Part shown: positions 15,201 through 24,430 of the stretch, piece by piece
Numbering within the stretch: the stretch's first letter is position 1
Layout of the letters: every line of letters begins with the position of its first letter
Position numbers and translations under genes: made by a program
The notes under the pieces: model-generated
The model's database searches: none
The model's input: the letters and a program-made list of their open reading frames with translations, nothing else
What the model was told of the DNA's origin: nothing
Assembly (NCBI GenBank): GCA_028015205.1
Contig: CM051521.1
Location: forward strand, 97,688,513 to 97,752,512
Source of the DNA: Mytilisepta virgata
Lineage: Eukaryota > Mollusca > Bivalvia > Mytilida > Mytilidae
Direction: 5' to 3'
DNA length: 64,000 bases

Positions 15201-16965
15201 CCTAATGAAATTGCGAGGATTCAATGAAATGCACAATGAAAGGCTACAATTTTTTTTCTTATGTAACTTTTACCTAATTTTTAGATTGACTACATGTGGG
15301 AGGAATTGCGTAAAGAATTTGTAGCAATGGATCCATATGGTACAGGTTTTGTAACCAGAGAAGAGTTCAGAGACGTTCTTACAGAGTTATGTGTTCATCT
15401 AAGTGAATTTGAAACTCAATCACTTTGTGACAAATTTGAAATCAGGAGGGATGGCAGGTAATTATGAAATTATTCAGTGATTTTTCCAAAAGAAATTAGT
15501 AGAAATCATTTTTATGTTAGCTTGGCATCTTAATTTATATTGGAACATTTGACTCTGATTATCTCAAACTCGATTGAGTTGAATTTTCTGATTTTATGTG
15601 GTCCCATATGTTTTAAATTGCAAAAATATGTGTTTTGACTCGTGTGTAGTTGAATTTTCTTCTATCTTGAACTTGATTTTGAGTCCAGAATTATAAAAAA
15701 CTGCACAAGTTTTACTTGTTATGTAGAAGTACTCATCATCTGTCATGACATCACCTTGCAGATTCAATGTCTTCACAGATCAGTTTTATTTCCAGTAATT
15801 GACAATTGGTGTCTATTGATTTTGCTATTGAAAGCAATTCAACAAGAGTAAATTGTGTCAATTTCTCTACAGTGGTTTTTAATCAACAAGTTTAACTTGA
15901 ATTTTTCAGTGATGCGAATGATTTAGAGACTTTATAGACAAATCCTTTCATGAAGCTTGAAAAATTAGTACACTGTAAACAACAAACTCAACATCATTTT
16001 TTTTATTTTTCAGGGTATCATATATAGAATTCCTGAAACCATTTGCTCTGAAAAAGCAGATGTGGCGCCATGGTAACAACATGTTGTCCTTACTACAACA
16101 TCCCCAGCCAGAAATACCAATAGCAGACATAGTAGAACCACCACAGAAAGGGTTACATGGAATTACAGCCAAACTTAGACAAAAAGTAAGTCAGATACTG
16201 TTAGAATTACAACCAAACTTAGACAAAAGTAAATCAGATATTGTGTTAGAATTATAGATGAACTTGAACAAAAGTAAGTCAGATAGCATTAGAATTAGAG
16301 GTAAACTTGGACAAAAGTAAATCAGCTAATGTTAGAATTACAACCAATCTTAGATAGTAGCTAACTTGGACAAAAGTAAGTCAAACTTGCAAACCAAATC
16401 ATAACTAAACATAGAGAGAAAAAAAAGAGCCAGATGACAACCAAGTCACAACTAAAATTTATTTTATTATTTTAGACAAATTTAAGTAAGAAATAAGATT
16501 CATTTCACTTTAATAAATACCATTTAACTTATTGTTTATACCCACTGAGGTTCAGAGGTTAAGAGATCACATGACTGGGGATTAGAATCTAAAAAATAGT
16601 TTCGTGCAGTATCATGTATGTATCAAATTCATTTAAATTTATTGATTAAAGACATAATGACATTTTTTACTTCTTGAAAGCTAATGAAAATATTTCTGAG
16701 ACACTAATTATTTTCTTTGCAGTTGGCTGGAGATTGGAAGAATATACGAAGAGCGTTTAAGAAGTTAGATAAAGCCAACGATGGATATCTGAATGTAAAT
16801 GAATTCCGTTCAGTTCTAAAATTAGCTAATGTTATATTGGATGAAGAAGAAGTTTATCATGTATTGACACAATTTGATAACAACATGTCCGGAAAAATAT
16901 CATATGAAAAATTTATTGACGAGGTACTGAAACCACCAACACGTCACAGTGTAAGACAAGTGTAA
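3..16965 (+). CDS. EFCAB6: EFCAB6-like EF-hand protein, 3' part of gene (13 exons)
   Basis: Thirteen exons join in one frame to 759 residues ending at TAA 16963-16965; the 5' part is outside the window. Exons: 3-241, 733-870, 2901-3010, 3626-3661, 6322-6467, 6760-6956, 7559-7669, 8313-8489, 9037-9330, 9569-9812, 15285-15457, 16014-16185, 16723-16965. Every junction phase is consistent. The protein is a chain of EF-hand pairs, some canonical (loops starting DPANSGTI, DEDGNVKY, DPYGTGFV, DKANDGYL, DNNMSGKI) and some degenerate (LNPGGSGRI; DSKNNGVV with Ala at loop position 12). The overall layout and the segment FGFSPKSAHFPNAK match my recollection of EFCAB6 (DJBP), which known work places inside ciliary doublet microtubules and which also binds DJ-1. 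The family name is recognition, not a search; another long multi-EF-hand axonemal protein is the alternative. Intron 10 (5.5 kb) is packed with repeats. Confidence 0.72.
733..870 (+). CDS. EFCAB6: EFCAB6-like exon 2
   Basis: The acceptor is TTTTTTAG and the donor AAAA|GTATGT. It encodes a degenerate EF-hand (LNPGGSGRIMKPEF, Asn at loop position 1) and the entering helix of the next hand. The phase matches both neighbours. Confidence 0.78.
974..1145 (+). repeat. Two-copy tandem repeat, about 88 bp unit, in EFCAB6 intron 2
   Basis: The segment starting TCTGACAGTTTTTTG at about 974 recurs at about 1062; both copies share CACA-T-ATTCTGGACTGAGA and a TTTTCCAGGA block. It is a simple local duplication. 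The rest of the intron (871-2900) shows only AT-rich DNA. Confidence 0.6.
2901..3010 (+). CDS. EFCAB6: EFCAB6-like exon 3
   Basis: The acceptor is TGTATTATAG and the donor GAAG|GTGAGT. It completes the EF-hand started in exon 2: the Lys codon is split, then a loop DPANSGTISSET. Confidence 0.78.
3626..3661 (+). CDS. EFCAB6: EFCAB6-like 36-bp microexon
   Basis: A 36-bp exon between acceptor TTGATTTAG and donor CCAG|GTAAGA encodes a basic linker (GNRNKQVPVRTP). Its length is a multiple of three and its phase fits both sides, so skipping it would keep the frame; it may be alternatively spliced. Confidence 0.6.
3684..3706 (+). repeat. Short ATATC microsatellite
   Basis: Four to five tandem copies of a 5-bp ATATC-type unit lie in EFCAB6 intron 4, just downstream of the microexon. 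Confidence 0.7.
5576..6120 (-). mobile_element. F1 repeat copy (degraded), in EFCAB6 intron 4
   Basis: The left end has the F1 head (GGGCCATGTGTGCTATTGCC, then CACTTGG and CGTCGT). The right end has the F1 terminus: CAGGCTCCTGGTGGTCT followed by CTAG and T. Internally it carries the diagnostic phrases (ACCAATCCAAGACGGCCG, TTAACATAGGACCCTGTGG) of the roughly 166-bp core unit. Strand is given so that the hairpin-CTAG terminus, taken as the 3' end, would lie to the right on plus; orientation relative to any autonomous element is unknown. Confidence 0.7.
6322..6467 (+). CDS. EFCAB6: EFCAB6-like exon 5
   Basis: The acceptor is TATGTATAG and the donor GTG|GTAAGG. It encodes a basic linker (SSRTPRKKEVERK), then an entering helix and EF loop DSKNNGVV that is completed by VTFDAF in the next exon. 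The loop has Ala at position 12, so calcium binding here is doubtful. Confidence 0.78.
6760..6956 (+). CDS. EFCAB6: EFCAB6-like exon 6 (3' boundary ambiguous)
   Basis: The acceptor is TTCATTGTAG. It encodes an EF-hand pair half with the segment VPYREFLFRFQDRSEGG. The next exon needs two leftover bases here. Two donors supply them: a GC donor, ACAG|GCTAGT, after 6956; or ACT|GTAACT after 6968, which adds four residues. I list the shorter form. The exon itself is secure; the end is not. Confidence 0.72.
7559..7669 (+). CDS. EFCAB6: EFCAB6-like exon 7
   Basis: The acceptor is ATTTTAACAG and the donor TTAA|GTAAGC. It encodes a linker and a helix (VEL-type sequence EVQLMNMFQKDFLSLLGTLK) leading into the next EF-hand pair. 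Confidence 0.75.
8313..8489 (+). CDS. EFCAB6: EFCAB6-like exon 8
   Basis: The acceptor is TTTTAG and the donor CTAA|GTAAGT. It encodes an EF-hand pair: a degenerate loop (DKHNTNVISQEE) and a canonical loop DEDGNVKYAEF. Confidence 0.8.
9037..9330 (+). CDS. EFCAB6: EFCAB6-like exon 9 (5' boundary ambiguous)
   Basis: It encodes a Pro/Val/Glu linker (PEPVAAPVPEPVATIP) and then an EF-hand-like helix pair. Two in-phase acceptors exist, TTTCTAAG before 9037 and TTATACAG before 9019; the latter adds six residues and has the better acceptor sequence. The donor is AAAAAG|GTAACA. Confidence 0.72.
9569..9812 (+). CDS. EFCAB6: EFCAB6-like exon 10
   Basis: The acceptor is TTTTATGTAG and the donor AAAG|GTAACA. 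It encodes the second half of an EF-hand pair and the recognisable linker FGFSPKSAHFPNAK ... RRGDADFMIRS. The intron that follows is 5,472 bp and carries the repeat composite at 10141-14881. Confidence 0.8.
10191..11395 (+). mobile_element. F2 element, copy 1
   Basis: It starts with a hairpin of about 14-bp arms (10191-10223; AAGGGCTTTCCCGTC pairs with GACGGAAAGTCCTT) and ends with the inverse motif GGGAAAGCCCT (11351-11361) and a second hairpin (CAATTGTTC / GAACAATTG) ending at 11382, flanked by ATT microsatellite. The body is full of AAGGTCA / TGACCTT motifs, and its right part is a tandem array of a unit of about 124 bp. No coding potential. Confidence 0.65.
11424..12925 (+). mobile_element. 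F2 element, copy 2 (head duplicated, two extra core units)
   Basis: It follows copy 1 directly across an ATT microsatellite. The hairpin head occurs twice (11424 and about 11477). From 11570 the sequence matches copy 1 at an offset of 1,280 with only a few substitutions; near the right end the offset becomes 1,527, so copy 2 has about 247 bp more, equal to two more core units. It ends with the same hairpin and GATCTTTTCATT flank. Confidence 0.65.
12926..13215. other. GC-richer unclassified block within the composite
   Basis: It contains TTCCGGGCGCGTTTTTTCG and G-rich runs, no ORF, and no internal repeat I can see. It probably belongs to another repeat family, since it sits between F2 and F3 with no unique DNA on either side. 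Confidence 0.4.
13216..14145. repeat. F3 element, copy 1: hairpin head plus 135-bp tandem array
   Basis: The head hairpin lies at 13219-13247 (GCCAC / GTGGC core within ATACC ... GGTAT). It is followed by about seven units of about 135 bp, each with a GGGGTCATGCCCCACCCCCT block and ATAACCATATATATTATTAC. The unit starts (TCATGCCCCA) are near 13284, 13419, 13554, 13691, 13827, 13962 and 14097. Because 135 is a multiple of three, minus-strand ORFs run through the array; they are not genes. Confidence 0.75.
14146..14612. repeat. F3 element, copy 2 (second hairpin head in the same array)
   Basis: A second head hairpin lies at 14147-14174 (ATACC-TGCCA-AACGAAG-TGGC-GAGGTAT, with slight decay). It is followed by three more 135-bp units, with long G runs at about 14204-14215 and 14481-14492. 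The array stops at about 14612. Confidence 0.7.
15285..15457 (+). CDS. EFCAB6: EFCAB6-like exon 11
   Basis: The acceptor is ATTTTTAG and the donor GCAG|GTAATT. It encodes a canonical EF-hand (loop DPYGTGFVTREE) and the entering helix of the next one; the split Arg codon is completed by exon 12. Confidence 0.8.
16014..16185 (+). CDS. EFCAB6: EFCAB6-like exon 12
   Basis: The acceptor is ATTTTTCAG and the donor AAAA|GTAAGT. It encodes the exiting helix of an EF-hand (VSYIEFLKPF) and a linker. The last part of this exon and its donor site are repeated several times in the intron immediately downstream (16186-16385). Confidence 0.78.
16186..16385 (+). repeat. Tandem duplications of an exon end and its 5' splice site
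   Basis: The last 27 or so bases of EFCAB6 exon 12 with its donor recur in the intron as diverged units of 43-59 bp: AATTACAACCAAACTTAGAC, then AAAAGTAAGTCAGATA. Donor-like sites lie at 16186 (the real donor), 16229 (GTAAAT), 16274 (GTAAGT), 16317 (GTAAAT) and 16376 (GTAAGT). Using 16229 would shift the frame and reach a stop in the terminal exon; reading through reaches TAG at 16255. Confidence 0.75.
16723..16965 (+). CDS. EFCAB6: EFCAB6-like terminal exon
   Basis: The acceptor is TTTCTTTGCAG. It encodes the last EF-hand pair (loops DKANDGYLNVNE and DNNMSGKISYEK) and a short basic tail ending at TAA. Confidence 0.82.
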   Translation: MAGDWKNIRRAFKKLDKANDGYLNVNEFRSVLKLANVILDEEEVYHVLTQFDNNMSGKISYEKFIDEVLKPPTRHSVRQV

Positions 16966-17035
16966 ACTTTTGTCAGTTTCTCAAATGAAACTCTTTGTTT
17001 TGAATGAATATATTTGGAGGTCATATATTATTAAA

Positions 17036-17041
17036 AATAAA
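17036..17041 (+). terminator. Candidate polyadenylation signal of the EFCAB6-like gene
   Basis: An AATAAA lies 71 bp after the stop codon; a second follows at about 17085. It is the first such hexamer downstream of the gene. Placement is inferred from sequence only. Confidence 0.45.
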
Positions 17042-18770
17042 TATACAAAATTGTAAATATACATGGCTTTAATTTTGGGGAAGTGAATAAATAACTATCC
17101 ATTTATATAAAACCATCAAAATGAAAAGCTCAAATGAAAGTTGTTTGGATTTTTTGGGTTTAAACCCAAGCTAGATAGAATGGGATAAAATGTATGTATA
17201 TTGCCAAAAAGAGAAGTTTGTTTATGAGAAAATGACATTGATATTTTGGGTATTTTTATGTTATGAGAGAGAGTTTTATGGTCTGTTTTTGTTTTTGATC
17301 AGCTTTCATTTCCAAACTTTGTTATATCACAGATTATATCCACAACTAAATACATTAACACAATCACATTTATATATTTGTTATAATTTTGATAAATGCT
17401 GTCAATTTGTGTATAGCGGCAAACATTTGTAAATTTGCAATTGTGGAAAACATATGTATGCACCCCAAATTAAAAATACTTGCTTCTACATAAATCATTT
17501 ACCAATACTGCCCTCATCAAATTTCATAGATTTCAGTATTACTTTCTTTCCCTATACATCCACAGATAATCTTTAACTCTGTCCATCATAATATAAGCTC
17601 AAATTTTCATTTTATATATATAATTTTATCTGCATATATAACAGTATTACCTGAACCATTGTGTTATAAGCTGTGATAAATTTTTACTGTGATATTTTAT
17701 TTGTTGTTGTGAATCAGTTTCAATTGATTTGTTTGATATTTCTGTATTTTTCTCTTTCTTGCTTATTTTAAAATCTCTTTGTAAGTCTATCTACAGACAC
17801 AATGGATTCAACTAAATTAATGGATAATATTCCCCATTTTCATATTACTGGTTTTGTGAGAGTTATCTCCCATTTAAGCATGTTGTGGATTTGGCAAAAA
17901 AAATTACAAAATTTTAAAAAAAGTTCCTTATTACTGATGCTGAAATTCTCTCACAAAAATTGTATCCAGGATCTGAAAAATGGGAATACAGTATAATGTT
18001 AGTTCATTATTGCAGGACAATAACTCATTTGGTTTTCAATTTCAAATAATCCTCAGGATTGGGCTTCAGATTGCTTTTTAGATTCTGTTTTGACATCTAT
18101 TGAACTTTAAACTGTCTTTGTTTTTATTTTCACACAAGTATTTGAATATGAGTTTTAAAATTTTATTTAAGAATCTGTGATTAATATGCTCTATATACAT
18201 AACTGAAGATGACAGACAATCAGTTTAAAATGAAATTGAGTCTTGTAAATACTATAAAAAATTGTTTTGCTAAAAATAACTGTTAGATATTTTAAGAATA
18301 TATGGCAACATAAAAATAATTTATTCTGGTATAAAACTGTATAACTTTTATATGGATGAAGTCTGTTTTTATACGTGATTGTGACTGCTGTTATTTATGT
18401 CTTTCTGTAAGTTATACATTGACTGAAATTTTATCTGTTTTTGACATTAAATTTGTTGTATGTTTATAATTTACGACTTTTTATTTACCATTGTGCATCA
18501 TATTGAACAACATACTAGTATTTTCTTGGGTCAGATCTAGAAAAAACAACATAGGCTCATAGAAAATCTGAGAATCACCTCTTTGCTTCTGATAAAAAGT
18601 GTTCCCTAATGATGGAGATGACAGATTAAAGACATTATCTCAACATCAAAGATAAGTCACTTCAAACATAGATTGATTACTCACAACTTTTGGAGTTTCA
18701 TTGTAATGAACAGATTGCCTGTTTCATCACAAATGTTTGGAGACTTCCTTCTGGAGAAAGATTTGCAATG
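17042..18770. other. Intergenic or 3' UTR stretch with no recognised feature
   Basis: AT-rich sequence downstream of the EFCAB6-like stop. No exon-like ORF, RNA gene or repeat family was recognised. It may include alternative 3' UTR. Confidence 0.4.
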
Positions 18771-19560
18771 ATAATCAGTTCATTTGGCTTAACGGTTTGT
18801 AAGGAGAAGAAGTTTTACATTTCAACCAGTCAGAACATGTACCGGTAAATGCTCATGGCGGCCATGTTGTTTCACGGACCATGATGAGTTATGCAAACTT
18901 TGTAAAGGACCTTCCATAGATCATCCATACCAAAAATCAGTTCATTTGGCTTTACGGTTTCAGAGGAGAAGAACTTTAAAATTTCGACCAATCAGAACAT
19001 GTAAATGCTCATGACGGCCATTTTGTTTCACGGACCGGGAAGATTTATGCAAATTTCCTAAAGGACCTTCCATAGATGCTCCATACAAAAAATCTCATCA
19101 TCACCATTCACTAAGGATACCATGTTTTACTTTAAAAACCAAATATTGTTGAAATCTGAGCAAGTGTAAAAAATGGTGGGAAAATGGCAGCCATTTTAAA
19201 AATGGCCGTCCAAAACAAACTTTCATCATCACCATTCAACTCGGGATACCATGTTTACCTTGAAAGTAGCTTTCATCTTCATTTTCTTTCTATAATTCAG
19301 GAAAAAATAGCAAAAAACAGCATTTTGACCCCTATGTTCTATTTTTAGTAAAGGCGGACATGTTTTTCGACCAATCAAAAATCCAAGCATTAACTTTTTG
19401 CAGGATACCCTAAGAAACAATCTTACCAAGTTTCATTTGATTTTGAATAGTAGTTTCAGAGAAGAAGATTTTTGAAATAATAACATAAAAAAAGCCAAAA
19501 ATGTCAAAAAAGGGCAATAACTCTAACATCAGTTGACAGATTTTCACGAAAATCAGCACA
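18771..19560 (+). repeat. F1-related tandem units
   Basis: A unit of about 162 bp beginning ATCAGTTCATTTGGCTT starts at 18774 and again at 18936; both copies carry TCACGGACC and AAAGGACCTTCCATAGAT. Further right there are shorter repeats around GGATACCATGTTT. The phrasing resembles the F1 core unit, so it is probably a related or very diverged element. Confidence 0.5.
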
Positions 19561-19572
19561 CAGGTAGCTCTC

Positions 19573-19861
19573 ATATAGTTATTTGACATTTTGTTTTTTA
19601 GTTGAATTTTTCAGAACCTTTCAATATGGGGCAGACTTGCTATATTTCCCTTCTATTTTTTTCATTTTCCTCTTTTTTTACTTTAACAAAAATAAATGCT
19701 ATTAAAGAGTGCATGATAAATCTACAAAATATTTAAGTGATAACATTTAATCGTAAAACCATATACTCTCTGATAGCACATATCTTATTAAATATATTTA
19801 AAGGAAACTAGATGCTCTCAAGAGCCTGTATCGCTCACCTGGATTTAACTTTTCACCTTGA
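19573..19861 (+). repeat. 289-bp direct duplication, copy 1
   Basis: It matches 21716-22004 at a constant offset of 2,143 with no difference that I could find. It spans about 230 bp of non-element flank plus the first ~57 bp of an F1 copy. Confidence 0.8.
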
Positions 19862-20152
19862 ACACTTTCAACATGCCCGAATTTGCCGTAACCTAATGAT
19901 TTTTGAGATATTTGCGAAAAACTGTTGTTTGACCCCTATGTTTTATTTTTAGTAACAGGGGCCATGTTTTTCGACGAATCAAAAATCCCCACATCAGTTC
20001 TATGCAGTGTACCCCAAGGAACATTCATACCAAGTTTGGTTCTAATTAGTCCAGTAGTTTCAGAGGAGAAGAGTTTTGTATAATTCTTAACGAGGACGAC
20101 GGACGCCAAGTGATGGCAATAGCTCACATGGCCTTTGGCCAGGTGAGCTAAA
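19805..20152 (+). mobile_element. F1 copy, short
   Basis: Its left end, read in reverse, is the hairpin plus CTAG plus T terminus. Its right end is the F1 head hairpin (AGCTCACATGGCC / GGCCAGGTGAGCT), preceded by GACGACGGACGCCAAGTGATG. Only one core unit is present, which makes this the minimal form of F1. Confidence 0.75.
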
Positions 20153-20284
20153 AATGAGTTTCTTACTGTACAAATTATTATCATTGTTCCTATAAAATTA
20201 TTGAGGAAATATAAATGACAGTATCACATGACAATAGTCTTTGTTTTCATTTTCTTGATGTTAATTTTAGATTATTTCAAACCA

Positions 20285-21190
20285 GAGGCTTAAAGGAGCC
20301 CATATAGCTCATCTGGATACCATTTGCAGATTTAAATCAGAACAAATGGTTTGTCCATCTTGGTTAGTAGTCTGGAACATTGCTGTCAAGTTTGTTCCAA
20401 TTGGCTCATTGGTTTTGTCAAACTTGGTTCCAAATTGCTTACTGCTTTCAGATAAAAAGATTTTTAAGTGACTTTTTCCATAGTGCCCTATGTTAAACTA
20501 TGTTCAGCTTTTGGATGCTGGGCAGGGTCATTGAATACATTTTTGAAAAGAAGATCTTGGTTTTGAGAGTACTTCAAATATGGTCCTATATTCAACTAAG
20601 TCTACCTGTAGAGGCCATCTTGGATTGCAGTCCAGGTTATCAGATATAACTGAAAGAAGACCACCATAAGGACCATTGCTGCCAATTTTGATCCCAATTG
20701 GCTTAGTGGTTTCCGGCAAGAAGATCTTTATGTGAATTTCCAATAGGATCCTTGTTAAATTAAGTTTGCCTGTGGCAGTCTTGGTCATCAGATATAATTA
20801 TGAAACAGTAATATGTAAGGACCATTGCTCCCAATTTTGGAAACAACTGGCCTAGTGCTTTTAGGGTCCTATGTTAAACCAAGTGTGCCTGTGGCAGCCA
20901 TGTCATCAGATACAATTTTGATAAAGGGCCATCAAAGGACCATTGCTGCCAAATTGGGTTCCAATTGGCTCACTGGTTTCACCCATATGATCCTATGTTA
21001 AACTATGTTCGGCTATGTCAACCATCATGGATTGTGGTCAGTGTAATCATATACAATTCTGAAAGAGGACCACCTTAGGACCATTGCTGCCAAAATTTCT
21101 TTAAACTTGCCCTGTGGTTTTAGAGAAGATCTTTAAAAGTAAGTTTATGATGATGACAGATGACTGACACCAAATGATGGCACTTGATTA
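20285..21190 (+). mobile_element. F1 copy, truncated at the head end
   Basis: It begins with the reversed terminus (CCAGAGGCTTAAAGGAGCC, giving CTGG then T on the other strand) and has about five diverged core units with AGGACCATTGCTGCCAA and CTATGTTAAAC. It ends in decayed head sequence (GACACCAAATGATGGCAC). The head hairpin is lost. Confidence 0.65.
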
Positions 21191-21346
21191 ATCAAAATGA
21201 AAAACAAAAATTTACTTCTGCTAGACATACAAATATATCTTTGCTTATATCCTGATTTGTAAAAGAAAATAAGGTCAAGGTCAGTATTGACCTAAAAACT
21301 GAAAGTGGAAACATGATGTAGGAGAGTGATACAGCCACCTAATTGT

Positions 21347-21379
21347 AACTTGTTACCGATATTTTATCGGTAACAAGTT
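21347..21379. repeat. Perfect 33-bp palindrome
   Basis: Arms AACTTGTTACCGATA and TATCGGTAACAAGTT (15 bp, no mismatch) flank a 3-nt loop. It resembles the terminal hairpins of the other repeat families and may be the head of a further one. Confidence 0.8.
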
Positions 21380-21715
21380 CAAATTAACCCAGATTTTTGT
21401 TTATCCTGTAACTGGCTGATTACTGCCCAAATAAATGGTATTGAATTTTCTTTTCTGTATTCTGCTTGTAACACAACATCATCTCCTTGTGCCCTTGTAT
21501 TCACTTTCAAAAATTGTAATGCAATGTTTTCCCTAGATCATATGTTTCAATTTATTATCTATACTATTTCAGATCTTGATCACTCAATCCTCTAAAATAG
21601 ATACATTATTTATAAATCATACATTAACAACCTGTCTCATCACAAAATGTTTGTTGCTCATGTCAGAAGGCTTTGTCAGTGGTTGTACATTTCTTGTTTG
21701 TTTATGTATTCTGAT

Positions 21716-22004
21716 ATATAGTTATTTGACATTTTGTTTTTTAGTTGAATTTTTCAGAACCTTTCAATATGGGGCAGACTTGCTATATTTCCCTTCTATT
21801 TTTTTCATTTTCCTCTTTTTTTACTTTAACAAAAATAAATGCTATTAAAGAGTGCATGATAAATCTACAAAATATTTAAGTGATAACATTTAATCGTAAA
21901 ACCATATACTCTCTGATAGCACATATCTTATTAAATATATTTAAAGGAAACTAGATGCTCTCAAGAGCCTGTATCGCTCACCTGGATTTAACTTTTCACC
22001 TTGA
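21716..22004 (+). repeat. 289-bp direct duplication, copy 2
   Basis: Same sequence as 19573-19861. It lies at the left boundary of the large nested F1 copy and includes that element's first ~57 bp. Confidence 0.8.
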
Positions 22005-24430
22005 GCAGACCTAAAAATTTAAGTGTTGCAGTCAATCTGGCTGGTTTTTCTATAGGATTCTATGTTAAACTAATTTCAGCAGTGGCAGTCATCTCGGCTG
22101 ACAGTCCAGGTCAACGGATACATTTCTAAAAGAGAACCATCTAAGGACCATTTCTGCTAAGTCTTGTTCCAACTGGCTAAGCGGTTTCAGACAAGAAGAT
22201 TTTTAAATGAATTTTCCTATAGGGTCCAATATTTAAGAAAGTTCGGTGTGGCAGCTATCTTGGTTGACAATCCATGTGATCGGACACATTTCTGAAAGAG
22301 GACCTCCTAAGGACCAATGCTGCCAAGTCTGGCTCCAATACGTCAAGTGGTTTCAGACAAGAAGATTTTTCAATGAATTTTCCTATAGGGCCCTATGTTA
22401 AACTAAGTTTGGTTGTGGCGGCCATCTTGGTTGACAGTCCAGGTCAACGGACACACCTCTGTAAGAGGACCATCTAAGGACCATTCCACCAAAGTTTGGT
22501 CTCAATTGGCCCGGTGGTTTCAGAGGAAAAGATCTTTAAAGGAAAGTTTACGCTGGATGCCGTCCTTACAGGGCAAAAACTCCTATAAGTGGTCAATCAA
22601 TGATTTTGGTCATGTTGACTTATTTGTAGATCTTACTTTGTTGAACATTTTTGCTGTTTACAATTTGTCTTTATCTATAATAACTAGACATTGAACCCGC
22701 GCGAGCGCGGGAAAATAAGCATTTTTTTTGGTGGCCATATTGACTTTAAAAAGTTATTACGGCCATGTCATTCATGGAACAGGAACTCAATATGGATGTT
22801 GTGGCAGGCTTCCTATAAACTTTCCTGTCAAGTAGGTGGTATCAATTGATAGTTTCATGTCTATATATACTGTAGTATTCCAGCAATGGATGTTAATGCA
22901 AACTTTAACCAAAGTCAATGAAGCGTGAAATTTAGGTCAACGTGACCCAATTGTCATATGGCTGTTCGTTACTACCGAAGATGTATCCACTGATGAAGTA
23001 GACTGTGTGCCACGTAGAATTACCAAAATGAACCTTAAGGTTCCCTCAAAGTCAAAATCTATGACGAAAACACAACCACATAAATTGTCAATATTTTTAT
23101 TGTTACAATTAATTCTGAACTGGAACTTGATGAAAAGCTTTCATTAAATACACATTTCATAATGCATTACCTTTTTCCTTCAGAATAAATATGAAAATGA
23201 AATTGTAGATGTAAACATTTCCTTAGAGACGGATGAATTTTTCAAAAGATGCTGTGAGTAAGGTAGAGCATATTTTTGGAAAATAATTGTTCCAATTGTT
23301 TCATTGTCGTCATGGACAGGGCAAGCGAGGATTAATTTCAAAAATATATCCAATAATCAGACTATAAAAGCATTTTTAGTGTGTGGCTGCGTGTGCTGTC
23401 CACGTTTATAAAGATGTCCGAGATAAATTTCGTCATTAATGCTAAAGATGACCATTTGTTAAAAATATTTTTATCTAGGGAATTGTATGGTAGAGATATA
23501 TTTAGGCAGGTCAGGTCACATGACAAATAATGTAAAAATAGATAATGGTTGGTATTATCACTTTGTGCAATCCAAAAAACAACTAAGTTAGGAATTTCTC
23601 TGAACTTTACCTTTCTTCTTCATAATCTTCAAAGTTCATAACCTTTACAGTTAGGAGAAATTGCGTTATTGTAGAAAAACAATCCTGAATACATGAAGCG
23701 GAAACATCCCACTCGAAGGAGAATGTTTTTAATTTGTTTTATTCTTCTTCCGTAATTTCAAACAAAAATACATTTAAAATATGTGCATACTTGTTTATTT
23801 AAATCAATGTGTTAAAATAATGCATTCGAGAAGCTTCTAAGGGATATGTTGGGAGAATTCATATCGGATAAGTGCATACAAATTCCATTTGCACATAAAC
23901 AAAAGTGCAGTTTAAATTTATAAATGCAGATTGTCAAATCCGATAATAACCTTTATAATCTGAACCATACATCGTTTATTTTGAACCACGCGTTGTGCCG
24001 CCTATTCGGCTAATTCATAAATTTAGTATTATAGATATTCAAGATAATAACCTGAAACTGCAAATTTTCCTTAAAATTAACAATTCAGGGGCAATAACCC
24101 AACAAAGGGTTGACCGATTCGTCTGAAAATTTCATGACAGCTAGATCTTGACCTGATGAACATTTTTACCCCATGTCAATTTTGCTCTAATTGCTTAAGT
24201 TTTTGAGATATAAGACAAAAACTGCAGTTTACCCCTATTTCTATTTTTAGCCATGTCAGCCATGTTGGTTGGAAGGCGAATTCATCGGACACATTTTTTA
24301 AACTAGATACCCTAATGATGCTTGTGGCCAAGTTTGGTTCAATTTGGCCCAGTAGTTTCAAGTTAAAGTTAACGACGACGACGGACGACGGACGCCAAGT
24401 GATGAGAAAAGCTCACTTGACCTTTCAGTA
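21948..24430 (+). mobile_element. F1 copy, long, split by a nested insertion
   Basis: The reversed terminus is at 21948, with about four core units to 22540. Then comes the head-proximal segment (CATGTTGACTTATTTGTAG ...), interrupted at about 22682 and resuming at about 24029 (ATATTCAAGATAATAACCTG). It ends with GACGACGGACGACGGACGCC, CAAGTGATG and the decayed head at 24430. The uninterrupted order is seen in the F1 copy at 50008-51811. Confidence 0.75.
22683..24028. mobile_element. Nested insertion inside F1 (hairpin-headed, family F8)
   Basis: About 1.35 kb absent from the corresponding site near 50425-50440. It starts near a GC-rich perfect hairpin (CCCGCGC-GA-GCGCGGG at about 22698-22713) and ends near ATTCGGCTAATTCATAAATT. 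No ORF of note. The exact junctions are blurred by AT-rich target sequence (CTATAATA). Confidence 0.6.
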
